DNA of 47,785 nucleotides from Mesobacterium pallidum. Lineage in GTDB: Bacteria > Pseudomonadota > Alphaproteobacteria > Rhodobacterales > Rhodobacteraceae. Location: contig NZ_JAIMID010000033.1 in assembly GCF_019966535.1 (NCBI RefSeq), forward strand, positions 1 through 47,785, given 5' to 3'. The notes under the pieces are model-generated. The model had not been told where the DNA came from and made no database searches. It saw nothing but the letters and a program-made list of their open reading frames with translations. Position numbers and translations under genes: made by a program. Shown here piece after piece: positions 17,135 through 25,567 of this stretch. Positions within the stretch are counted from its first letter, which is position 1. Each line of letters opens with the position of its first letter.

Positions 17135-17817
17135 CCAGATGCCGGAAAGAAGAAGTAAACCCGCAGATAGGGGTGCAAACCGCCCAATGTTTCAGGCTTG
17201 CGCGCAACAAAATCTCGGCCTCGAGAAACGCAGACCGCCCCTGCAAGGCGCGGAACCGCAGCTTCGTCCAGCATGCCAATCTCGACAAGAAGTAAAATGC
17301 TGCATCGCGCCAAGAAGGACCGCTTCGGCGCAGCCGCACTGCAGCCATGAGCGCCCTTGCGAAGGTCGACTTCGGGCCGGGCGTGCTATGCAATGGGCGC
17401 TTCCTGCGCAACTGGCGCTCGCGCTGAGTGAGACGCAGAAAGAATTCCAGCCAAGATCGTCGTTCTTTCGACAGGGAAGGTTCTGCAGCAGACATGTGCT
17501 GGGTTAGGGCAAGGTCCTTCCGGCTCCGGTTGTTGTGCCGAAAAAATTCCGGTCCGCTTGGTAATGCCAGGGACCGAAATCCACCCACCTTCCGATAGAG
17601 ACGGAAGCGTGCTGGCTGCTTGCCGAATGTCGGCTTGTGCCGGGGGGCTCTTGGCAGGTTTGCGCTTGCGGCTAAGGTTCGCTATCCGCCCACTCTTACG
17701 ATGGCATGCGCTGTCACGGCGGCTGGGACGCATGGGCAGCCAACTGCAGAAAGGTCCGCATAGCCGATCGAAACGATCTGCGGATACCCCTCGTTTTTGT
17801 AACTCTGCGATCGGAAC
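17135..17817. other. Stretch without a convincing gene
   Basis: About 680 bp between the cupin remnant and the recombinase module. Both strands have open frames, the longest on the minus strand, but codon use and sequence look like chance reading. I recognise no domain. The left boundary of the recombinase module probably lies here, but I could not pair terminal repeats with the other side near 22.5 kb. Confidence 0.5.
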
Positions 17818-17840
17818 CATCTCCTGCAAAACAGGAGATG
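17818..17840 (+). promoter_or_regulatory. Perfect 9-bp hairpin burying a ribosome-binding site
   Basis: CATCTCCTG and CAGGAGATG form a perfect 9-bp stem around the 5-nt loop CAAAA. The right arm contains the AGGAG that serves the next gene (ATG 17844). In RNA the site would be sequestered. In DNA the repeat could be the operator for the HTH protein it precedes. Either role implies tight control of the recombinase module. Confidence 0.6.
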
Positions 17841-17843
17841 CCC

Positions 17844-18638
17844 ATGCTTCCCTTCACACGATTTCATGCCGCGACGCTCCTCGACTTGAGCGCATGGTCG
17901 ACGCTCTCGCGCAATTCTGTTGCCACTTTCATCGCCCGGTTCGGGATTCAGCCGCTTGGTAACAAGTACCCCATGCTGCGAATCTATGAGCACCTTCTCG
18001 GTCTGTCGCCATCGGATGCGGCCGAGGAACAAATGCTCGGTGGAGGCCTGATACGGGTGACTGACGTTGCGGAACGGTTCGGTCTCTCCAGCGACGACCT
18101 CCGTGACGCTCTACGCACCCCTGGCAACCCCTACCCGCCGCTTTATGCATTCGGACCACGACGGAACCTGATGCTGAACGCGCAGGTCGAGCAGTTGCTG
18201 GCAAGCCCCAGAAACGCCTTTCACAGTCTGGCCCCGATCGAGGGACACGCCCTCCCCGCCTCGCGCCTGGCGCGGCATCTCAAGGTCCCGCAAGCCCGGA
18301 TCGACGCGATCCTCGCGGACACGGGCGATCTCCCGGCCCGGATCATCACCCATGGGCGCATCCGCTACATCATTTCGGACGTGGCGCACAGGCTCGCATC
18401 CTCAGAAGAAAAACACGCTTCGGAGGAAGATCTCCAGGCCAAAGAGACAAATGTCGTAATGCCGGATGTCGCGCCCTCCTCCATGGGGGGCGCGTCTCGC
18501 GGCCTGTTCGCAGACACCATGACACGCGCGGCCGCCCAGTCTGAAACGCAGCTCTCCTGCACAGCATCCGGCGCAAATGCACGCCGAGGCGATGGCCTGC
18601 ACGTGGCGCCGGCCGAGGCGAAACTGTCGGGAACATAA
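17844..18638 (+). CDS. Putative DNA-binding protein with three HTH-like segments, recombinase-associated
   Basis: A 264-residue protein I cannot name. Three segments look like helix-turn-helix units: about 14-50 ('LSRNSVATFIARFGIQPLGN' then 'YPMLRIYEHLLGLSP'), about 70-105 ('RVTDVAERFGLSSDDLRDAL', MerR/excisionase-like), and about 137-178 ('LPASRLARHLKVPQARIDAI' followed by a wing-like 'ITHGRIRYIISD'). The last 80 residues are polar and probably disordered. ATG 17844 is chosen because AGGAG lies six bases upstream. The ATG at 17838 directly abuts it. It is first in the recombinase module, so a repressor or directionality-factor role is plausible. This is inference. Confidence 0.65.
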   Translation: MLPFTRFHAATLLDLSAWSTLSRNSVATFIARFGIQPLGNKYPMLRIYEHLLGLSPSDAAEEQMLGGGLIRVTDVAERFGLSSDDLRDALRTPGNPYPPLYAFGPRRNLMLNAQVEQLLASPRNAFHSLAPIEGHALPASRLARHLKVPQARIDAILADTGDLPARIITHGRIRYIISDVAHRLASSEEKHASEEDLQAKETNVVMPDVAPSSMGGASRGLFADTMTRAAAQSETQLSCTASGANARRGDGLHVAPAEAKLSGT

Positions 18639-18741
18639 GGCGTTGCTTAGTTCCCGGATATTTCGACTCGAGTGCACATTTTCGCTTCGTCTGCACACCA
18701 AGCGACCAATCTTCTCCTCGAACCCGCTGAAAGGAAATTCC

Positions 18742-19215
18742 ATGGCTCCCAAGACCAAATACCAAAGCCGCATCGTTGCGAACCCGCTCGCCCAAGCGCC
18801 ATTCACGCTTCGGGAAGTGTTCGAGCACGAACCCGATCGGCGCCGACAGTCCGCCCTGCGCCGGCTCGAGACCGACCTCGACAGGCCCCTCGAGAAGATT
18901 CCCGCGGACATCGACGGGTTCGATGCGCACTTTCCGAGCGGCGGCTTCGACGGTGCCAAGACACCCTGGACCAGTGCCCAAGCCTACCAAGCTTGGCGCA
19001 ACGCCGTCCGCCGCGCCATCCGGAGGTACATCTTCGCGCTCGGCATGTCCGTCATGCGGATCCGTTACGTCCAGGCGAGCCTTCTCTCCCGGACGAATGC
19101 GCCCCCCCACTCCCCGATCCCGGCAGCCCAGCTTCTGGGGCACACTGGCGTCAAGCGCACCAAGGCCCTTTTCGCGAATTTCCCCAAAACCGCCGCCGCA
19201 CCTAAGTCCGACTGA
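18742..19215 (+). CDS. Short recombinase-like protein: N-domain plus C-terminal helix, no catalytic core
   Basis: 157 residues from an ATG with AGGA seven bases upstream. Residues about 24-95 align by eye with the N-domain of the 611-residue recombinase next to it. Shared points are VF(E/D), a 'PL' pair, 'FDAHFPS' against 'FDANFPS', and 'WRNAVRRAIR' against 'WREVVRRRIR'. The end, 'AAQLLGHTGVKRTKALFANF', aligns with that protein's final helix 'AASYLGCSVGVLDTYYGWID', with Phe where the Tyr nucleophile should be. The central catalytic domain is absent. It may be an internal-deletion relic or a small protein that occupies sites or interfaces without cutting. The reading frame and ribosome site are intact. 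Confidence 0.6.
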   Translation: MAPKTKYQSRIVANPLAQAPFTLREVFEHEPDRRRQSALRRLETDLDRPLEKIPADIDGFDAHFPSGGFDGAKTPWTSAQAYQAWRNAVRRAIRRYIFALGMSVMRIRYVQASLLSRTNAPPHSPIPAAQLLGHTGVKRTKALFANFPKTAAAPKSD

Positions 19216-19280
19216 GCCCCGAGATCGCGCGGCCGTCCGGAACGTCGGCCGCCTCCCTACAACCCGACAAGGAATACCGA

Positions 19281-21116
19281 ATGGGTTTTTTCTCAGATGC
19301 CTCGCAGGTCGCCACGGCCGTTGCAGTGCCTACCTCAAAAACCATGCAAACGGTGTTCGACGAGACCGTCAACGAAACCGAACGCAACCGTATTGCGCGG
19401 GTGGCCGAGTATTTCAACGCACCACTTTCGACCCTGGATGGCGACGAGGTCGACCTCCTGGCCTGGTTCGACGCGAATTTTCCGTCGCTCAAGCAGATCG
19501 GGGCCGGACCGTTGCCAGATGCAGGTCGGAACTTCTGGAAGTCGAAGGGCAGCTATGGCAAGTGGCGCGAGGTCGTCCGCCGCCGGATCAGGACCACCCT
19601 TGGTCTCGTCGCTGCGAAGATGGCATTGCGGGAGCGCATCGACGGCTGGACCCCTTTCCTGGCCCTCTTGGAAGACCTCTCGAAAGACCACGGTCCGGTG
19701 CATCCCGGAACATTTGGCTCGATCCGCACCTTTTCCGACCGCGCAAGAGCGGCCGGTATCGACCCGATGGACCTGACCCCTGACATCGTTCCGCCCTTCC
19801 TGGATCAAATGCCCGCCCACGAGCGAGACGCGTCGGCAACAGCTCTCAGAGCGCTTGCCCGCCACCGCGTCTTCCCGCAGATCTCAGCGCATCTGCCACC
19901 GGACTTCGACACGGACTACCTCGTCCCAAAGGCACGCACACCTGTACCCGAGTCCGTGCGCAAGATGATCGCCGAGATGGTGGAAGCGGCACGCTACGAC
20001 CAGCGCACCTATGATGATGTCTCCGAGAGTTGCACCGAGAATTTCAATCAGGAGACGGCCAAGACTTATCGGGGGGCCCTGGTTGCACTGGCCCGGGCCG
20101 CAGAGGAAACCGGCGTTGCGGACCTGGCGTCGCTGAACTGTCTCGACTCGCTGTTCGAGACCCCGGTTCGCATCGCCACCATCCGCCACTGGATCGACCA
20201 GTCCGAAACGGATACCGGGTTCAGTCTTCGGTCTGCCGCGGATTACGTCCGCATCGTCGCCCAGATCGGCAAGGCCAACGGCCTCAAGACCAAAACGTGG
20301 CGGAAGAACTTGAAGAAGAACCCGCACCTGAAAGAAGGTCACGCGGCAGGCGAAAAGATGTCCGCCAAGAACCGAACGTTCTGCGAAAGCCTCATTCACA
20401 ATCCCGCCGATGTCCGGACCTTCTTGCGGCAACATGTGCTCTACCAGGATCGGGCGAAAGAGATCCTCGCGACGGACAAGACCCTTACTAAATCCCAACT
20501 GCGCGCCGCGCGGCGGTTTGCCACCTGCGCGGCCTTTTCCGCGCTGGAGATCCGGGGCGCCGGCTTGCGGAAAGGCAGTGCGCTGGCTGCAGAGTGTAGC
20601 GGCACCGGGCAGAATCTTTTCCGCAAGACGGCAGGTGAAAGGAAGTTGTTCGAGCTACGGGTCGCGCAGAAAGACATGAAAGGCGAGTATGTTGAGTTGC
20701 CCCCCATCCACATCCGGGATGACAAGTATTGCGGCTACGAGGTGCTCGATTGGTATCTGAAGACAGCGCGGCCGCTCTTCGACTTTGCCGACCCAGACTA
20801 CTGCGAGAAGAAAGAGTGCGCACTGGCCACGCACCTGTTCGTCTCTGAGAAATCCGCCCGTCCTCTGGCTGGGTCCATGCTCTACAAATGGCTGACCCGA
20901 AGCAGCGCAGAGATCAGCTTGCCGATGTTCCCGCACAATTTCCGGCATGGCTTCGCGACGCTGCTGCTCGCGCGGAATTGGAGCAACCGAGGGCGGGCGG
21001 CCTCTTATCTCGGCTGCTCGGTAGGCGTGCTCGACACCTATTATGGGTGGATCGACAAGAGACAGAAGCTCGAAGAAGTGCAGGATCTCCTGGCGGAGGC
21101 TTTGGCCGGAAAATGA
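19281..21116 (+). CDS. Tyrosine-type site-specific recombinase (large)
   Basis: A 611-residue recombinase, long for the family but near the size of Tn554 TnpB. An N-terminal domain (about 20-110) is shared with the small protein upstream. A SAM-like DNA-binding region is expected at about 215-340. The catalytic domain lies at about 410-605: R430 in 'GAGLRKGSAL', H552 and R555 in 'PHNFRHGFATLLL', and the nucleophile Y587 or Y588 in 'GVLDTYYGWID'. The box II His/Trp helix reads 'YLGCS' rather than 'LLGH'. AAGGA precedes the ATG. The stop overlaps the next gene's start as ATGA, so the two recombinases are translationally coupled and probably act together. Confidence 0.85.
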   Translation: MGFFSDASQVATAVAVPTSKTMQTVFDETVNETERNRIARVAEYFNAPLSTLDGDEVDLLAWFDANFPSLKQIGAGPLPDAGRNFWKSKGSYGKWREVVRRRIRTTLGLVAAKMALRERIDGWTPFLALLEDLSKDHGPVHPGTFGSIRTFSDRARAAGIDPMDLTPDIVPPFLDQMPAHERDASATALRALARHRVFPQISAHLPPDFDTDYLVPKARTPVPESVRKMIAEMVEAARYDQRTYDDVSESCTENFNQETAKTYRGALVALARAAEETGVADLASLNCLDSLFETPVRIATIRHWIDQSETDTGFSLRSAADYVRIVAQIGKANGLKTKTWRKNLKKNPHLKEGHAAGEKMSAKNRTFCESLIHNPADVRTFLRQHVLYQDRAKEILATDKTLTKSQLRAARRFATCAAFSALEIRGAGLRKGSALAAECSGTGQNLFRKTAGERKLFELRVAQKDMKGEYVELPPIHIRDDKYCGYEVLDWYLKTARPLFDFADPDYCEKKECALATHLFVSEKSARPLAGSMLYKWLTRSSAEISLPMFPHNFRHGFATLLLARNWSNRGRAASYLGCSVGVLDTYYGWIDKRQKLEEVQDLLAEALAGK

Positions 21117-22492
21117 CCCGCCACGTCATCCTCGCGAAGCCGCACTGGCAACCCAACGCGGCTTCCCCCATCCTGCTGGGCATGCCGCTCGCGGAGTTGC
21201 AGGCACTCGACAGCCTGGTCGAGTTCATGATCGAACATGGCTGCGCGGAACTCACGCCTTCAGATTGCCGGGTGTGGGCTCGCCTCAATGACGGCGCCGC
21301 CGCCATCGGCAATGCCGTCGCGGCAATGATCAAGACCGACGGACCCGAAGCCCTGCCGCTTGCGTCCCTGCGTGCGGCAGAACAGTCCCTGACCGCCTGT
21401 GCGCGCTTCGCCGGCATCTCGCGTGAGCCGCGTCGCTACTATGAACGGACCATCTCACTCTATCCAGAAGACCTTCCGGCGGAATGGCAACAGCACCTGG
21501 CCCGGATCCGGGACCGCAGAGAAGATGGCGAAATCAAGCTAGTGCCGGATCTCTACTACCGCATGACCCGGAAGCTCTGCCAATACGGCTGGTATCTGCG
21601 AGAAAGCGGGCTGGCGCTGGACTTCGAAATAGCCTCGCTCCGGAATTTCTATACCTATGAGACGACGAGAATTTCCGCCCGGGGCGCGCCACTGAGCACG
21701 TCAACGATCATCGCGACATTCGCCGATCTCAGGGATTTTCTGCGGTTCTCGAAGGCCTACCCGAAGGCCCTGGTCAAGCAACTCGATAAGCTCCTCCAAA
21801 AGCTGCGGGACCGGGCAAGCGTGGAAACCGCACGGAAATTCGCAGCCCTCGCCGCGATCGATATCACGACGATTCATCCGCGCGCCGAAGCTATTCTCGC
21901 AGACGTGGCAAAGCAAACCAACCCGGCAAGGCGTGTTATCAAACGCAACAGAGCCATGGCGATCGCGGTGCCTCCGCTGACACCCCTTCGCCGTGAATGG
22001 CATGATCTCAGGTTCGGCCGCGATCTGGTGTGGGCCGAGGGCCGCTATCGCCTGCGGGACTACAAGTTGCGCAAGACACGGTATCGTCCCGGTCGAGAGG
22101 ACTACCCCGGTTCGGTTCATCCGAGCGTGCAGCATTTCGTCGACGCCCGCCTGCTTCAGGATGATGACCCAAAATACCTCGACGCCCTGCGCGACGCGGC
22201 CGGGGAAGAAGAATGGCCGCTATTCATCCATCCAGATGGCACGCTCGTTGCTGAGAATTACGTGTCGCAGGTCTGGTCCTCGGAGTTCGGAACCGGCGCT
22301 CACATCTGCCGATCCATCGTCTATGACGTCGTGTTCGCGATCAGCGAGGACGCAACTTTGGCCGGTATGCTCATGAATGATCACACGTCGCAGCAGGCGC
22401 GCAAGAAATACACCGGTGACAGGGCAAAGCAGGCATCACTCGCAGCCGCCGGGAAAGAGATCGACGACATCTTCGACGCATATGATGCATAA
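21113..22492 (+). CDS. Tyrosine-type site-specific recombinase (second of pair)
   Basis: 459 residues starting at the ATGA overlap. Frames extending further upstream lie inside the partner gene and lack support. The catalytic pattern is visible though divergent: R293 in 'PPLTPLRREWHDLRFG', a basic beta-hairpin 'YKLRKTRYRP', H397 and R400 in 'AHICRSIVYDVVF', a His in 'MLMNDHTSQQ', and Tyr433 in 'ARKKYTGD'. The N-terminal 250 residues are helical and presumably bind DNA. The presence of all the expected residues argues for activity. It is coupled to the 611-residue protein. Other tyrosine recombinase families with 'PLRR' box I motifs behave similarly. Confidence 0.75.
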   Translation: MTRHVILAKPHWQPNAASPILLGMPLAELQALDSLVEFMIEHGCAELTPSDCRVWARLNDGAAAIGNAVAAMIKTDGPEALPLASLRAAEQSLTACARFAGISREPRRYYERTISLYPEDLPAEWQQHLARIRDRREDGEIKLVPDLYYRMTRKLCQYGWYLRESGLALDFEIASLRNFYTYETTRISARGAPLSTSTIIATFADLRDFLRFSKAYPKALVKQLDKLLQKLRDRASVETARKFAALAAIDITTIHPRAEAILADVAKQTNPARRVIKRNRAMAIAVPPLTPLRREWHDLRFGRDLVWAEGRYRLRDYKLRKTRYRPGREDYPGSVHPSVQHFVDARLLQDDDPKYLDALRDAAGEEEWPLFIHPDGTLVAENYVSQVWSSEFGTGAHICRSIVYDVVFAISEDATLAGMLMNDHTSQQARKKYTGDRAKQASLAAAGKEIDDIFDAYDA

Positions 22493-22789
22493 GATGGTTC
22501 CTACCGATGGCACCCCAATTTAGCTTGGTGGCAAGGCAGTCGCGGTAGCACTCCTTGACCGAGGTGGTCGTCAGACAGAACGATGATGCTCATTCCGCCG
22601 GCTCCGCGGCCGCGGCCAGGCTGTGTTGCATCTTCTGCTCCCAAGTCTCGATCAGGAAGAGCGCGACGGTGCTCGAAGCGTGGTTTGCGAGGCGCGCGAT
22701 CCCCGGGTCGATCCGACGGTGGCCGTGGTCCCGGCCATGAGCGTCGCTGCCATGGGTGCGCAGCGCCCCGATCCTTTCGGTGGCCGTGG
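22493..22789 (-). other. Eroded stretch with a coding-like fragment
   Basis: The minus strand holds a short open stretch ending at 22590 ('RIDPGIARLANHASSTVALF' and 'IETWEQKMQHSLAAAAEPAE'). It looks like a real protein C-terminus but has no recognisable family and no start of its own. It is joined directly to an IS3 remnant at about 22790. Nothing else is seen before the end of the recombinase gene. Confidence 0.35.
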
Positions 22790-23110
22790 TCAGATACGCT
22801 GAGTGTCTGCCGCACATGATCGATATGTACACGCCGGCTGGCGGTGCTCAGCAGTTTCCCCGGGCGACCTCATTCAGGATCATCTTCTCCAGTGCCAGAT
22901 CTGAAACTGCACGCCTGAGCGCGGCATTCTGACTCTAAATCTGCTTCAGACTTTGTCGCTGGTCCCGGCTGATGCCGCCAATGATGCGCATCGCTCGGCC
23001 ACCTCGTCACGGCGCTCCTCCAACCCTTCAAGCACGATGTGGATTTTCGCCCCGCACGGATGGTGCTTCCGTGTGCGCCGGCGAATATCCTTTAGCTTCG
23101 CCTCGGCCAT
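22790..23110 (-). pseudogene. IS3-family OrfA/OrfB remnant
   Basis: Reading the minus strand, 'IRRRTRKHHPCGAKIHIVLE' is the N-terminal HTH region of an IS3-type OrfA. After an internal deletion, another frame gives its C-terminus, 'NAALRRAVSDLALEKMILNE' and 'VARG', at about 22940 down to 22857. A third frame then gives the beginning of OrfB, 'KLLSTASRRVHIDHVRQTLS', which breaks off near 22790. The element is a truncated, frameshifted relic that could not transpose alone. It seems to interrupt an unidentified frame at about 23110-23460. Confidence 0.75.
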
Positions 23111-25567
23111 AGGCATCGATGACGGGGCGGCGCGGCGCCATGTCGCAGGCGTCGCGCTTGGCCTCGAGTTCGACCGTGTAGCCGAGGCGCTGCAGGAGAT
23201 CGCCTGCCTCGGCCCGGACCCGGCGGCGACGGTCGCGGTCCTCTCCGACTCCGTGAACCACGACGAAGGCGATGCGGTTCGGCGGCCCGACATGCGCCTG
23301 CGCGTAAATGCGCAGGTGCGGCAGGTCGCGGTTGGCAGCCCGCAAGGCAGTCTGGGACTGGCCGAAGCGATCGGGCCGGGTGTCCTGTGTCTGCATGGAT
23401 GTCGCTCCGCTTGCTCTATGCAATGGAGCTTGGCCAGATCGGGCATCGACGAAACCGAGAACCATGTCCCTCGGTCAGGTCCCGCGCCCGACGTGATGTA
23501 TCGGCACTTCTCGATCAGCGAGAATCGCCGACGACGGCCACTTGTTGCTGCTATTTTATTGCTACTTGACTCGGCGAGGCGGATTATCCATTTAACATCA
23601 ATGACCTACGAAGCGTTGCTCCAATCCATCATCGGGGCGACGGACAATCTAGCATTTTGTCGTACTTGCATTTCTTTTCGTATCATCAAACTGTTGGCGG
23701 CGACGGATGCACCGCTGAACTGCGCCCCGACATTCCCGACTTTGCCCCTCTGCTACGACTTGGCGCACAAGTGGCGCACATGAAAATGGCCACCTTCACC
23801 AAGTTTCCTTCCGGTGTTGCCGGGTCCAGATCAGACGAACGGGCCGCTACGCGATCGAGACCTTCCTTTGACACGACGACGCCCATCGCCGGGCCCGTCA
23901 GGCGGAGACCCGGGTCGATCAGGGGCTCGCGCCCAACAAGTCGTCCCTTTCCCGCCTTCAGACCCTTGGCGACCTCATCGACGTTCATATAGACGGTTGT
24001 ACGCGGTAGGGAAACCGCCCCGACGCGAGCCCAGGCGGCAATGCTCACGACGCGCAAGCGCGATTGCGGGAAGGAGAAGAACGGCCACCCCGATCGGCAA
24101 CCGCTGATCGGCGACGGCCAGATGCGCGCCAAGCAAGGCGCGGGTCCGGCACCCCTCGGGATCGACATCGACGTGATCAAGATGATCATCCCCCATGCGG
24201 CGGCGGTGCACTGCCGCGACATCTCTCCGGAGCCCGTCGATCTGGCGCGTGTCGCGTCAAAGCGCGGGCTGATCGGCGAGGGCACGGAGCGGGATCGACG
24301 CCCCGGTACGGACGCGTTGGACCGCCTGATCCGATGCTTCGATGCCAACGGAGGCCTGACGACACCGATGACGTGGATCGTGAAGTTCGGGGCGGCAACG
24401 GCATCGCGAGATCGTCCCAAATCGTCAGCGATTACCGGCGCTTGAGCGCTTCATTCCAGGCCGGCCAGGTCCCGGCTTGATTGTCGGGTGTTTCGGTCTG
24501 ATCATGCCGGAGTCACGAGATGGCCCCCTTGCAGGGCTCGTGCGACAGCGCCGCGAAACCCACCCCGCAGGCGACAACGCGGGGCCCAAGTGATCCGACA
24601 CATGCTAATGCGGACCAATCCCAATGGCCCGGGGAGGTATCGCGGCAACCTCGCGCATGTCCTGGTGACCGGTGGCGGCACACCGGCCCGCGGCCAGCCC
24701 GGGCGGTAGACCATGGACGTCGACATCGGGGGGATCGACGCCGACCTCATGCTCTACTCGGCGACCTTTTGCGTGCGCGTTCCGCAACAGGTGTTCGCGA
24801 CCCGATGCTCGGCTTCCGCCGCCGGGATCCGGGCCCTCGCGCGTTTCTTTACCGCTTTTCCCGCGCGACGACGGCGTCGTGTCCAAGGCCGGCGCAGGCG
24901 AACTCGGGGCCGAGCTGGGCCAGACTCCCGAGGTCATGGAACGGAAAGACAGCCAGGCCTCGGGCAAGGGCGACACCGTGCTGACACTGACGCCTTTGGG
25001 CGAGGCGCTGGTCATTGCCCTGCCGGCCGACGGCGCACCGTGCCACGACCGGCAGAACGGGATCGAAGCGGGGCATTTCCGCGCCGGGATGCGGCCGACC
25101 GCGATCACCCCTCGCCTGCCGAGGCCGAGCCGGCCGAAGACTTCCCGGATCGCCTGAAACTGCGCACTGCGGAAAACACCCAGGGGCCGCAGGGAAAGAT
25201 CGCCGCGTTCCTGGTCTCGCCCACCTGCGCAACTGTCGCGCGCAGCGATGGGCTCCGGTTCACCAACCTCAGCGGCGCACCCGGCCGAAGCCGACCCGGA
25301 CCGCGCGTTCGGGTCGCTGCGGCGGGTGCGGACGGGCCGGCGCCTGGCCGGTCGCCACAGGGCGCTTGGCTGGCTGGCACGCCGGGCCGCCGCTGCAGAG
25401 GGACCGGCCGGCGCCCCTGGCCGCGCCGCTTGCCCTGCCCGTCCCGTTGCCCGCAAGGGCGGCGGCGATGGGCCTGTCGACGCTCGCAGCTCTGCCGGTC
25501 CTCGGCCTGCGGATGGCACGCCTCCCGCGCTGCGGACGGGCCGCCGCCGTCCATGCCGACGCGGGCC
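23111..25567. other. About 2.5 kb without a convincing intact gene
   Basis: Frames on both strands look partly protein-like but are short and broken. On the minus strand at about 23110-23460, 'PHLRIYAQAHVGPPNRIAFV' and 'LLQRLGYTVELEAKRDACDM' read like a real protein fragment. On the minus strand at about 23720-24000, 'TTVYMNVDEVAKGLKAGKGR' reads like another. On the plus strand, 24041-24445 and 24849-25157 read like others. None could be assigned a family. The region looks like decayed genes between the recombinase module and the RTX gene. A fairly AT-rich patch lies around 23550-23700. Confidence 0.45.

Larger units (their letters stand above)
17818..22492 (+). mobile_element. Four-gene tyrosine-recombinase module (Tn554-like or unclassified)
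   Basis: Four same-strand genes: a protein with three HTH-like segments, a shortened recombinase-like protein, a 611-residue tyrosine recombinase and a 459-residue tyrosine recombinase overlapping it by ATGA. Both large proteins keep the R...HxxR...Y catalytic pattern. No cargo gene, relaxase or phage structural gene is seen. Paired recombinases with a 4-bp overlap recall Tn554 TnpA/TnpB, and three-recombinase RIT elements are another parallel, but protein sizes and the two extra genes do not fit either cleanly. The ends are undefined. The downstream sequence is eroded. Confidence 0.6.

Noticed and set aside
16989..17588. A 199-codon minus-strand frame before the recombinase module
   Set aside because: No recognisable domain. 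It overlaps the cupin remnant on the other strand and has no convincing start.
17844..22492. Reading the module as a standard RIT trio
   Set aside because: RIT elements carry three full recombinases of similar size. Here only two have the catalytic residues, one small protein lacks the core, and the first protein is HTH-like.
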